Below are positions 6,804 through 15,506 of a stretch of 28,482 nucleotides of DNA, piece after piece. The notes below the pieces were generated by a model. The model was not told the DNA's origin, searched no databases, and saw nothing but the letters and a program-made list of their open reading frames with translations. Each line of letters starts with the position of its first letter. Position 1 is the first letter of the stretch. The DNA comes from a virus. The position numbers and the translations under genes were made by a program. The stretch is from positions 1 through 28,482 of the IMG/VR virus record IMGVR_UViG_3300035180_000488; one strand, given 5' to 3'.

Positions 6804-8029
6804 TAACACCTCTACCCCATCAATTAGTATTTGCAGATAAATGTTGGCCTATTCTTAAAGAAAAAGGTTATGTATATTTGGCCGGAAAACCTAGAAGTGG
6901 TAAGACCTATACAAGTATATTAATTGCTGAAAAGTCAACTAAGATAACTAACATATTAGTCTTAACTAAAAAGAATGCAATACCCGGATGGGAAAAGTTT
7001 ATAGTTGGCAATAGTGCGTTAAAACATAAGTATACAATTACTAACTATGAACAAGCCCACAAGTTAAATCCAAACCACTATGACTTAGTTATAATTGATG
7101 AGTCACATAACTTAGGTACATTGGGTAAGCCATCGCTTAGAATTAAAACCATTAGTTCATTATGTAAACTAATGCCACATATACACCTTAGCGGTACAGC
7201 TATAGTTGAGAGTCCTTGTGGAATATACTACCAGATGAGTATATCAGAGTTTAATCCTTTTTCGGCGTTTTCAACCTTTTATAGATTTCATAATCATTAC
7301 GGTACAAGATATTCATTAAGGATTGCTGGAAGAGATATTCAACAGTATGATCGATATAAACCCGAATTAATTGATTATATAAACACTTTCACCGTGTATA
7401 TGACGCAGGAAGATGCGGGTATTTCAAAGGATTTGCAGGCAGTTGACCAGATACATTACATTGACCTAAATGAACCTACAAAGGCATTATATAATCAATT
7501 ACAAAAGGATTTTATAGTTGATATTTGGCCTGATATGTTTAACAAGGTTAGTGATGATAAGTTACCGTTAGTATGTGATAGTACAATGAAACTAAGGACA
7601 TCATTACATATGATGGAGTCGGGTGTGGCTAAGGTAGATGAGGAATATGTATTACTAGGTAATACAGAGAAAGTAGACTACATATTTAATACTTTTGGAG
7701 ATACAGAAGAAGTAGGTATAATGTGTAATTTTATAGGCGAAAGGATTTTACTTGAGAAAAGATTTAGACGAGCAAAAATATATTCATCAACAGCAGATGC
7801 CGAAGGTGTGGATCTTAGTCATCTCACTCATTTTGTTATCTTATCTAGCAACTATTCTGGCGCTAAGTTTATACAACGAAGGGAAAGAATTATTAACACA
7901 AACGGAAGTAATACATTAACTGTCCATCATATACTTGTTAAGAAAGCAATTTCAGACCAGGTGTATAATAAAGTCTCCAAAAAAGAAGACTTTAATAATT
8001 CAACTTACGAAAGACTATCTATTTCTTAG
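6800..8029 (+). CDS. SF2 (SNF2-like) DNA helicase
   Basis: A 409-aa helicase. The Walker A motif is AGKPRSGKT at 28-36, motif Ia-like LVLTKKNAIPGWEKF follows, motif II is DESH (100-103, in VIIDESHN), and motif III is LSGTAI near 130-135. The C-terminal domain shows EEVGIMCNFIGER and a motif VI-like FIQRRERIIN arginine region. It lacks any zinc or HNH extension. In phages this SNF2-like class is found beside VRR-NUC nucleases and is thought to act in recombination or replication-fork processing. It is the last gene of the + strand unit; its final 11 bases overlap the opposite-strand gene ending at 8019. Confidence 0.85.
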   Translation: MITPLPHQLVFADKCWPILKEKGYVYLAGKPRSGKTYTSILIAEKSTKITNILVLTKKNAIPGWEKFIVGNSALKHKYTITNYEQAHKLNPNHYDLVIIDESHNLGTLGKPSLRIKTISSLCKLMPHIHLSGTAIVESPCGIYYQMSISEFNPFSAFSTFYRFHNHYGTRYSLRIAGRDIQQYDRYKPELIDYINTFTVYMTQEDAGISKDLQAVDQIHYIDLNEPTKALYNQLQKDFIVDIWPDMFNKVSDDKLPLVCDSTMKLRTSLHMMESGVAKVDEEYVLLGNTEKVDYIFNTFGDTEEVGIMCNFIGERILLEKRFRRAKIYSSTADAEGVDLSHLTHFVILSSNYSGAKFIQRRERIINTNGSNTLTVHHILVKKAISDQVYNKVSKKEDFNNSTYERLSIS

Positions 8030-8153
8030 GTAGTTTTTTCATAGGTACCATAGGTACAACTTTAGCTTTTGCCATAGGTAGTTTTTTCATTGGTGCTACT
8101 GTAGGCGCTTTACTAGGTTTAATTGCCGACATTTTACTTGTTACTTTTGCCAT
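8019..8153 (-). CDS. 44-aa Lys/Pro/Met-rich basic protein
   Basis: On the minus strand, ATG at 8151-8153 is preceded by a strong AAAGGAG, and the frame closes with TAG at 8019-8021. The protein is MAKVTSKMSAIKPSKAPTVA followed by two PMKKLP repeats, ending in PKK. It has no acidic residues and eleven lysines, suggesting DNA or membrane interaction. It is the last gene of the late unit, right after the lysozyme-like protein, so a small virion or DNA-associated protein is likely, but I do not recognise a family. The internal repeat is also visible in DNA as two copies of GGTAGTTTTTTCAT on the + strand. Confidence 0.65.
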   Translation of the reverse strand: MAKVTSKMSAIKPSKAPTVAPMKKLPMAKAKVVPMVPMKKLPKK

Positions 8154-8166
8154 TCTATCTCCTTTC

Positions 8167-8883
8167 TTAGTATTTAATTCCTGCTCTATCTAACCGCTGT
8201 CTCATTTCAGATGCAACCCTCCCCCTTCCAGATGCAATGGTGTTAAGATAGCCTTCAAAGTCCTTTGCCTTAACCATATTATACAAATCATTTCTCGTCT
8301 TATTATTACTAGGTCTGAGATCCATATAGTATTGGCCTAAAACAACTACAGCCTTATATTGTTCGGGTATCTTAAACCCGAGTCTATTTTCAAGTTCTTT
8401 TAAACTGTAGTTAATCATATACTTTGAGGCATCTTCAACTTGCTGAGTAGTTATACTTACTGACTTATCACCTTGTAGTAATTTTGAGACTATCTTATTA
8501 CTAACACCTGCACTTCTTAGAGCATCAGCACCGACTTTAGGATTTTGAACTAAGTCTATTCCTGCCCCAATAGTTTTACCCATATGAAGTTTAGTGCCTA
8601 TATGTTCCTTACCGCCTAATTCAGCCTTAAGAATACTGTCATAGGTATCTGGGTTGTTTTTCTTATTCTCAGCTTTAGCGTAGTCCTTTAAACTCTTAGT
8701 ATTATCTAGACTAGGGTCACTAACGGGCTGAGGCATAGTAACCACAGGTGTTGTCTGAGTATTGTCACTACTAGAAGGTATACCTTGTGTAGCAGATAGG
8801 GAAGCTATTTTCGCTTCCTTCGCTGAACTTATGTAAGATCCAAAATCTTTTATAGCGTTAGCTAATAGTATACTACAGGCCAT
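8167..8883 (-). CDS. Lysozyme-like virion protein (T4-lysozyme/pesticin-type fold suspected)
   Basis: A 238-aa protein. Residues 1-75 are low-complexity, with Ser/Thr/Pro/Gln in the 35-60 stretch. From about 80 the read resembles lysozymes of the T4/pesticin group: a helix SILKAELG with E88, then KTIGAGIDL at 103-111 (compare T4 TIGxGHLL, with D110 as a candidate acid), a helical domain, a YKAVVVLGQYY segment and an Arg-rich C-terminus RGRVASEMRQRLDRAG as in R-rich phage lysozyme ends. Encoded directly after the 864-aa internal virion protein and overlapping it by 11 bases, it probably rides in the virion and opens peptidoglycan during DNA entry. Catalytic residue assignment is inferred. Confidence 0.6.
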   Translation of the reverse strand: MACSILLANAIKDFGSYISSAKEAKIASLSATQGIPSSSDNTQTTPVVTMPQPVSDPSLDNTKSLKDYAKAENKKNNPDTYDSILKAELGGKEHIGTKLHMGKTIGAGIDLVQNPKVGADALRSAGVSNKIVSKLLQGDKSVSITTQQVEDASKYMINYSLKELENRLGFKIPEQYKAVVVLGQYYMDLRPSNNKTRNDLYNMVKAKDFEGYLNTIASGRGRVASEMRQRLDRAGIKY

Positions 8884-11467
8884 TACAATCCTTCATTAGT
8901 TGGTCAAGTTTAAGTTGGTATATCTTGGCTACATCATCGGGATGAAGCTTAACACCGTTAGATTTATTTACATTAGAAACTAAATTATTTACTTCTCTAT
9001 CAAGTATTTTCTTTAATATTTTAGCGTTGCCCTCTCTATCATTAACCTTCATTCTTTCACTAGCATCTTTTAAGATGTTAGCTATTCGTTTACCGTCAAG
9101 GACATTTTTAATGGTTTGCATAACTTGGTCACTCTTAATTGAGCTACCTAGGCTTTCTTTAACTATCTGTAACTGTGCATCGTGTAAAGATGCTTGAGAT
9201 ATATCCGAACTAACTGTACCTTTTGATGTTGAATACATAGGACTTAAGTTAACGTCTCCCGTCGATTCTAGTTTAGGATTATATGCTATTTGTTTAACTA
9301 AGTCATCTTTAAACTTCTGTTTAACACCTTCTCCCAGTGAATTATACTCAGACATTAGACTCTTAACCTTAGTTGGTGAACTAAGTATCTTTGACAGTTG
9401 GTCCATTCTAAGTTCATATTTACTAGTCTCATTAAAAGGTATTCTTTTAGTCAAGGCTTTAAATACAGAACCTATAAACTTAACCTTAGCTCTTTCATAG
9501 ATATTTGAACCAATACCACTATCTGAGAAGTTTGACTTAGCTATAATAGCGTTTATAGAGTCGTCGGTTAAAAAGCTTTTTGAAACACTGTCTACAGCTG
9601 CCTTAATTGCTTTACCTTCGGGAGTAATAAAACCGTGCTGGTCTATATTTCTAGCTAAGTGAGCCCAATCGACTGTTTCTGAATTCTTACCCATTGCTTC
9701 TTTAAGTATAGCTTTTTCAAAACCCGCAGCATCTTTACTACCAACCATATCTTGTAAATTACTGAATAATGTTTCACCCGGCTTTAGTTTACTTATTTGT
9801 CTAATTCCGACTTCTGGTGTTATAATACCCTTTCTAACATTAGTCATAACCTCACCTACTTTACCATAGGTTACATCGGCCATTTTACTGTAGTCAGCAT
9901 TAGCTTCTGTCCAGGCTTTAAACTCGTTAGGGTTTAGTGATTTTTCTAAAGCAGTTTGTAAACTATCTTTAACTTTACCCCAGTTGTATTTAACTACGCC
10001 CTCAGATCTACTTATTAGCTTATTAATATTAGGCATAATATTAATGATATCTTGCGTAGTAACATTCGGCGAACTAAGTGTAGACTTTATAGCCTGTACA
10101 GAACCCGAACTTTCAGCGTCAACCATAGACTCAGGAATTTCAACCGGTGTAGCGTTTCTACCTAATTTGTTGGAACCAGAAGCCGCATCCTCCATCGCTG
10201 TCGTAATATCACTTTCTATTGTTGAACCCTTTAATAGAGTGTCTTTTATAGCTTTAGTATTACTAGTTAAAGCCTTTGTTAAGTCACTAGTAACATCCAA
10301 ACTAACCGGATTATTACCTATGGTTGACTTAACAAAGTTATAGTTATCTTTAACCGTGTTAGAGGCCTCATTAAGTGAGTCAGCTGTATATTCTATGGGT
10401 GATGCACCATTAGTCATATCTTTAACCGCTGTAAGACGTGCTTTCATCTCTCCCTCAGTTTCAGCTATGGCTTTAGGTGAATTGGCTACAGCGTTAACTT
10501 TTATTGCCGCACCCTTATTACCTAAGTAGTCAACTATGGCTTTAGATCTATTGGCTGCGGTATCTGGAGCGTCCATAACTTTAGACCAGTTATTAAAAAT
10601 ACCTGTTGCTTCATCTTCACTAATATTGTTATAGTCCTTAAGGTAGTTGTACACTTTAGAGGCCGTTGCTTCACCAACGGTACCACTTAACATATCAAGA
10701 CCCTTCATAACTGCACCACCAGCCGCGGCTGATATGGCACCTGTTGTTAGTGCTTCTCCATAGGATTTATTCTCACCTATACCCATTGCAGATGATATAC
10801 CCATAATTGAACCCATACCGGCTGCTATACCTTTACCCATAGGTGTTAGGAAATAATCGACACCTTCACCTAGTGTTGATGGAGCTATAGTTTGGTCTGG
10901 ATGCTGGTCATTATAAGTTTTCTCATATTCTTGTAAGGCATCAACGTTTGCTTGTCCTCCTGTATTCACACCGGTTGTATCATCAAAGGCTCTTTGAACA
11001 CCAGCTATAGGCGTTGCCATACCAGCCGCTACTTGACCGGTAAATTCACCTAGTGGTTGGGAAACATCTTGATTAAATGCTCCTGTATAGTTGTCTGGAT
11101 TATACTGTGTATCTCCTGAAAGAGTTGATACTTGAGGAACACTCTTTTTACTAGGCGTTGTATTTACAGACGTGTTATTAGCTACTGGTGCCTTAGGTGT
11201 TGTTTTAGCTTGTACCGTTTTACCGAATGAAGAATTCTGTAACGAACCCATTCTATCCAACGTACTGTTACCAGTACTTTTGGTTACGGTTATTGGAGTT
11301 GCTGATGACTCATCAGAAGACGGACCTTTGTAAGACTTTAACGCCGCTGTAATCTGGTCATCTCCATAGCCATCAGATTTCATTTTGTTTACATTGTAGC
11401 CCATTGCTTGGCCAATATCGCTTAGTGAATACCCATCACTAAGCATTTTATTTACATTGTAAGCCAT
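8873..11467 (-). CDS. Large internal virion / DNA-ejection protein
   Basis: An 864-aa protein, the largest of the window. The N-terminus carries a tandem repeat YNVNKMxSDGY at residues 3-13 and 24-34. Residues 50-140 are Ser/Thr/Pro-rich, and residues about 130-260 hold several Gly/Ala-rich apolar stretches (for example GKGIAAGMGSIMGISSAMGIG) that could insert in membrane. The remainder is helical and charged. Size and position between portal and lysozyme-like protein match ejection proteins of podophages (T7 gp16 or P22 gp16/gp20 in role, not by clear homology). It shares one base with the portal stop. I see no catalytic motif of my own certainty in it. Confidence 0.65.
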   Translation of the reverse strand: MAYNVNKMLSDGYSLSDIGQAMGYNVNKMKSDGYGDDQITAALKSYKGPSSDESSATPITVTKSTGNSTLDRMGSLQNSSFGKTVQAKTTPKAPVANNTSVNTTPSKKSVPQVSTLSGDTQYNPDNYTGAFNQDVSQPLGEFTGQVAAGMATPIAGVQRAFDDTTGVNTGGQANVDALQEYEKTYNDQHPDQTIAPSTLGEGVDYFLTPMGKGIAAGMGSIMGISSAMGIGENKSYGEALTTGAISAAAGGAVMKGLDMLSGTVGEATASKVYNYLKDYNNISEDEATGIFNNWSKVMDAPDTAANRSKAIVDYLGNKGAAIKVNAVANSPKAIAETEGEMKARLTAVKDMTNGASPIEYTADSLNEASNTVKDNYNFVKSTIGNNPVSLDVTSDLTKALTSNTKAIKDTLLKGSTIESDITTAMEDAASGSNKLGRNATPVEIPESMVDAESSGSVQAIKSTLSSPNVTTQDIINIMPNINKLISRSEGVVKYNWGKVKDSLQTALEKSLNPNEFKAWTEANADYSKMADVTYGKVGEVMTNVRKGIITPEVGIRQISKLKPGETLFSNLQDMVGSKDAAGFEKAILKEAMGKNSETVDWAHLARNIDQHGFITPEGKAIKAAVDSVSKSFLTDDSINAIIAKSNFSDSGIGSNIYERAKVKFIGSVFKALTKRIPFNETSKYELRMDQLSKILSSPTKVKSLMSEYNSLGEGVKQKFKDDLVKQIAYNPKLESTGDVNLSPMYSTSKGTVSSDISQASLHDAQLQIVKESLGSSIKSDQVMQTIKNVLDGKRIANILKDASERMKVNDREGNAKILKKILDREVNNLVSNVNKSNGVKLHPDDVAKIYQLKLDQLMKDCNGL

Positions 11468-13320
11468 TAGTGTCCTCCTTGAACATTAGGTATTCCCTGT
11501 TGAGCCTGAGGGGCTTGTTGCATAGGAGCGCCTTGTTGAGGTTGTGACCCGCCCTGAGGTAACTGTGAACTAACATTAGCTCCAGCACCTAATTGAGACT
11601 GCATCTGTGGCTGTGGGGTTAGCATCTGTGATGTCTGGTCAAGTATATCAGCTATGTTAGAACTGTATCTAGATTTAAGTGACTTTATACTTAAACTAGC
11701 AAGTTTCATATATCCGGCTGGATTAACAGTCATAAGTGCATTACCTAAGTTTCCGTTTAACACACCATTAAGCATTTTATCATTCTGCTCATCAGAGTCA
11801 TCATAAGCCGCCGTAGTTATTTCTAAGTCTACTTTTGAGAAACTAATATCAGTTCTACTATCATTTAGTGGAACCATAATAATATTACCTAGTGGATCTT
11901 TATTAGGTTCGCCTGATGCAGGGTCAATAGACTCGTCCATAACCGGTTGTGGTTGACCTTTTGAGTCAGGCATCATAATAGGTTTATTTAATTCAACCCA
12001 TCTTTGTCCAACTAACTCATCAGATATTCTTAGTATTTGATTAGCAGTATAATATTGTTTGATTAGATTGACTACATCCCAACCGACCATTTTATAGTAA
12101 AGTTCGAGTTTAGTTGTTAAGTATCTTAAAGCAACCATACTTGCATTTTGTTGGAGTTGTACTTTTCTACCGCTATCACTAGCATAAGCCATACCAAGAA
12201 AACTATCGTTTATACCTAATATTCTCTGAATACGATTAAATGCTTTATCTATAAGTAGATACTGTTGTTGAATATCACCACTAAGACTGTCTATCTTAAT
12301 ACCAGCTAGATTAGTTACAGGTATAACAGAGTTAACTCTATTAAATGCTTTAGTAAAGTCAGCTAGGTTTTCAACAGCACCATCTTCTACAAAGGCTTTA
12401 TTCGAGTTAGCCATCTGTTGGATCTGTATAATTGCTTGGTTTATAGCGTTTTGACTTTCCATAACATCTCTGAATATACCATAATATTCAGATTTATTTG
12501 AGTCACTAACCTTAACAACTCTATAAGGAAATTTTACATCTTTATAAGTTATTTTCTTTTTATCTAGTATAGTGAAGTCAGACCAATACACACTCCAACT
12601 ATCACCATCATCATCCTTCATAATAGAATGAACTATTAGGTAGTTCTTATGGAGTCTATATTGACCCATAAACTGCATACCGTATTTAAACTCAAAATCC
12701 GCTTCCTCAGCATTTAATGTGTTTCTGTAGTCTTGCAATTTATCTAAGCTACCTTTACCAAACGCTTCAATTACACCCTCTTCTGAAAACCACTTATGTC
12801 TATGAATAAATCTAGCGTCTTGACTGTCGGCTCTAATACTCATAGGGTCTAAAACTATTTCACTAGAAGGAACTCTTTCGAGTGTAATGTTATATATCTT
12901 ACGGCCAAACTTATCTGTATCACCTGAGTCTATAACATCTATATATGAACATAATAGTCCAGATAAAAAGCCATCTAGTTTAATAGCATCTGCTTCATTA
13001 GAAAAACTATTATCTCTTAATACTTCATTAGCTACATCATTTAGTAAAGACGCTGTATCAATATCACTATATTGAATCGGATTTACTTTTATTGTATTAA
13101 CTAAAGTAGAGTAATAACCAATAAGTTGTCGTGAAAAGAGTTTAATTATATTAAAGGTTTCCTTAGGCTGTCCTCTATCAGCTAATACAGACAATTGGTC
13201 AGTTGTGTACTGTCTATTGTGATAATAATCCTCACAGAGATTAGCCTCTTTACGACTTTCAAGATAAGCATTGTAGCCTATCTGAAAGGTATCTCTTAGG
13301 TTTTCTATTGTTATCGTCAT
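11467..13320 (-). CDS. Portal protein (P22-like podophage type)
   Basis: A 617-aa protein. The N-terminus (YNAYLESRKEANLCEDYYHN, then TFNIIKLFSRQLIGYY) is the typical start of phage portals of the P22-like group. RVPSSEIVLDP and the long helical QNAINQAIIQIQQMANSN region (clip/stem) agree, as does a segment around GINDSFLGMAYASDSGRKVQLQ that reads like the portal family. The last 45 residues are Pro/Gln/Gly-rich, a probable disordered barrel tail. It forms the dodecameric DNA channel at one capsid vertex and docks terminase. It is unusual in being far from the terminase and capsid genes, in the ejection-gene block. AAGGG precedes the start. Confidence 0.78.
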   Translation of the reverse strand: MTITIENLRDTFQIGYNAYLESRKEANLCEDYYHNRQYTTDQLSVLADRGQPKETFNIIKLFSRQLIGYYSTLVNTIKVNPIQYSDIDTASLLNDVANEVLRDNSFSNEADAIKLDGFLSGLLCSYIDVIDSGDTDKFGRKIYNITLERVPSSEIVLDPMSIRADSQDARFIHRHKWFSEEGVIEAFGKGSLDKLQDYRNTLNAEEADFEFKYGMQFMGQYRLHKNYLIVHSIMKDDDGDSWSVYWSDFTILDKKKITYKDVKFPYRVVKVSDSNKSEYYGIFRDVMESQNAINQAIIQIQQMANSNKAFVEDGAVENLADFTKAFNRVNSVIPVTNLAGIKIDSLSGDIQQQYLLIDKAFNRIQRILGINDSFLGMAYASDSGRKVQLQQNASMVALRYLTTKLELYYKMVGWDVVNLIKQYYTANQILRISDELVGQRWVELNKPIMMPDSKGQPQPVMDESIDPASGEPNKDPLGNIIMVPLNDSRTDISFSKVDLEITTAAYDDSDEQNDKMLNGVLNGNLGNALMTVNPAGYMKLASLSIKSLKSRYSSNIADILDQTSQMLTPQPQMQSQLGAGANVSSQLPQGGSQPQQGAPMQQAPQAQQGIPNVQGGH

Positions 13321-13329
13321 CTGTTACCC

Positions 13330-14856
13330 TTAATGTTTATAGTTGTCTAAATTTAACGGAGGCAACTTCTTAGTGTGGTGTGGTGGATTAGAATTAGTCT
13401 GACTTGGCGGATTATGCATTGGTTGGGCTACAGTATAGTCTGTTGCCGTATACGCCGAATACGGGGCTACAGCTTTTACACTTTCGGCCATTGAATTATT
13501 ATTAAAGACAAGTTCCGATCTAAATGACTGTAATGACTGTTTAACATAACTTAAATCATTAGTGTTACCGCCTAATATAATCTTAGTTAAACTAGATCTT
13601 TCTTGGTCAGATACGGTTAAACCGGATAATGATTTAATATAGTTTGTTAGTAGCATACCGGCTTGAGTATTAAAGTTTACGTTGTTAAATGCTTGAGCTG
13701 ATTGCACGCCTAGTTGAGACTGAACCCAAGTTTTAGCGTTAGATATAACGTTCTTTGATACTGGATTAGTTTTAGAATCCGCAGTACTAAGTAGTCTGTC
13801 AATATTAAGTACAACTGATCTATTAGAAGATAATTCCTGTAGCTTAGGCTTATACATTGCAACTTGGTCAGGAGGCATATTAGCAAATATTTTATTCTCT
13901 TGACTCTGAAGGGCTGCTGTATCAACCTTACCAGAGTTTAAGTTAGTTTGTGAACTATTTTGTGACCCAGTTACATCATTTGCTTTTTGTTGTGTAGCTG
14001 CGTACCCCGTGCCTAAAGTCATTTTCTGCAGAAAACTATGGTAAAAGGCACTTATCTGTTCTGGAGTTGGTGTTATACCCCTAGAACTATACTCAGCTGT
14101 AAATGCTCTTTCCATCTGTTGAAGAACAGTGTCAGAACCCCCACCGGCTTTAGCCATTAGTTTAACTTGAGCTTCTGGGTGAGCGATAAGATAAGAATTT
14201 AAAGAATCTTTTGCACCTACGGCCGGATCTGCCTCCTGAGCTCCTTGCACCATACCCTTAGTCGCGGTTAATGCTTGAACATTAGCCTCATTTGACGTAG
14301 AAGTTATAGCCTTAGATTTAGCTAGTTCGGCATCTCGTTGGGCTGCGTAAGTTGCATATCCTGTCTGAATCTTAATTTGATTTAAGTCAACTACGTTGGC
14401 AACAGGCTGACCGGTTGTAGGGTCCGTTGAGAATGTTTGGACGGGGTGACCGCCAGCGTCTGTAATGGCTTTAGCTTTATTAACTTGCTGGATATCATTT
14501 TGGTCAATATCGGCTACTCTTCCTACGTTAAATAACTTAGATATATTGGGATCTTTAAGAGCTGCATTTATACTCGTCATAGGAGTAGGGCTATCAAAAG
14601 CACTATATACAGTTTGCTTACTCATTGAATCTTGCATCTGTTTAGTTTGCATCTGTAATTGCTGTAATTGTTGAGCTTGTACAGCCATAGCACTATCGTG
14701 GGACTCTGAAGCCTGAGACGCTTGTTCAGCCTGAATAGTTAACGCTTGTTGCTTAGCCTGTCTGTCCATAGTATCAGACATTCCTGTTCTCATACCATTT
14801 ATATACCCGTTAATTCCTTGTGCTATTGCACCGCCAAAATCTGGTCCTGTTGCCAT
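13330..14856 (-). CDS. Internal virion / structural protein with Gln-rich coiled coil
   Basis: A 508-aa protein not recognised with certainty. It starts MATGPDFGGAIAQGINGYIN, a Gly/Ala-rich N-terminus common in ejection proteins. Residues about 30-85 are an alanine/glutamine coiled coil (AEQASQASESHD, QAQQLQQLQMQTKQMQ). The middle is helical, and the C-terminus ends in a Pro/Asn/His-rich tail (HNPPSQTNSNPPHHTKK). Placed between the 213-aa Gln-rich protein and the portal, it is likely an internal core or ejection protein. AGGA lies upstream of the ATG. Confidence 0.55.
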   Translation of the reverse strand: MATGPDFGGAIAQGINGYINGMRTGMSDTMDRQAKQQALTIQAEQASQASESHDSAMAVQAQQLQQLQMQTKQMQDSMSKQTVYSAFDSPTPMTSINAALKDPNISKLFNVGRVADIDQNDIQQVNKAKAITDAGGHPVQTFSTDPTTGQPVANVVDLNQIKIQTGYATYAAQRDAELAKSKAITSTSNEANVQALTATKGMVQGAQEADPAVGAKDSLNSYLIAHPEAQVKLMAKAGGGSDTVLQQMERAFTAEYSSRGITPTPEQISAFYHSFLQKMTLGTGYAATQQKANDVTGSQNSSQTNLNSGKVDTAALQSQENKIFANMPPDQVAMYKPKLQELSSNRSVVLNIDRLLSTADSKTNPVSKNVISNAKTWVQSQLGVQSAQAFNNVNFNTQAGMLLTNYIKSLSGLTVSDQERSSLTKIILGGNTNDLSYVKQSLQSFRSELVFNNNSMAESVKAVAPYSAYTATDYTVAQPMHNPPSQTNSNPPHHTKKLPPLNLDNYKH

Positions 14857-14864
14857 TTTATTTC

Positions 14865-15506
14865 CTATGGTAAGTTAATTGTTGTCGGAGCTGCTGGATG
14901 GTTAAAAGCATAACCTAAGCCCATTGCTGTAGCGCTAACAGCACTACCCATTGATTGATTCGCAGAGTTTAATTGGTTCATTGAAGAAGTATATTGATTA
15001 TTTGCCGTAGTAATTTGATTACTATAAGCATTACTAATATTATTCTGTAGAGCGCCTTGTTGTCCTAAACCAATTTGTAAAAAGCTTTGTCTCTGTTGAG
15101 CTACTTGTTGAGGTGCCAATATTACGGCTTGAGCCTTACTCATTTCATTTTGGTATGTACCTTGTGCAAATAGTTGAGTACTTAAACCAGAGTCTTGCAT
15201 TCCTCTTTGAGCCATTGCTTGGTTAACCTGAACCTGAGACTGTTGGAAGGCTTGTTGCATCGCATTAACATTACTAGCGGCTACCGTATTTGGATCTAGT
15301 GTATTGTAATAGCTAGAAAGATTCTTCTCCGTCGGGCCGAATACATCCTGCCAATCACTATATTGTTGTTTATTAAAAGCAAGTTGGCTAGCACTAGCCT
15401 GAGCACTAGAGGCACTAGCTCTATTTGCCGAATCTGAGGCCTTTCCTGCGGCGCTTGAACTAGCTACTGCACCAATTAGACCTGCTCCAAGTATTGCACC
15501 TGTCAT
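14865..15506 (-). CDS. DNA transfer / internal virion protein (Gln-rich)
   Basis: A 213-aa protein beginning with an apolar Gly/Ala segment (TGAILGAGLIGAVASSSAAG), then a helical Ser/Ala/Gln body. The motif YSDWQDVFGPTEKNLSSYYNTL followed by glutamine-rich helices and MAQRGMQDSGLSTQ is a pattern I associate with small podophage DNA-transfer or internal virion proteins. It probably enters the cell envelope with the genome. The start codon directly follows the previous stop, and AAGGAT provides the ribosome-binding site. Family name is inferred from pattern; structural role is likely. Confidence 0.6.
   Translation of the reverse strand: MTGAILGAGLIGAVASSSAAGKASDSANRASASSAQASASQLAFNKQQYSDWQDVFGPTEKNLSSYYNTLDPNTVAASNVNAMQQAFQQSQVQVNQAMAQRGMQDSGLSTQLFAQGTYQNEMSKAQAVILAPQQVAQQRQSFLQIGLGQQGALQNNISNAYSNQITTANNQYTSSMNQLNSANQSMGSAVSATAMGLGYAFNHPAAPTTINLP

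Noticed and set aside
8029-8060. Bidirectional terminator at the convergent junction (GTACC-ATA-GGTAC stem near 8045-8057)
   Set aside because: The stem is only five pairs, the sequence lies within the 44-aa gene, and there is no T-run on the proper side for either transcript.
9984-10343. Plus-strand ORF of 119 aa inside the 864-aa internal virion protein gene
   Set aside because: It is antisense to a well-supported gene, is apolar and low in complexity, and has no ribosome-binding site.
13710-13925. Second minus-strand ORF inside the 508-aa structural gene
   Set aside because: Out-of-frame overlap with a longer, better supported gene; Leu/Tyr-rich shadow with no initiation site.
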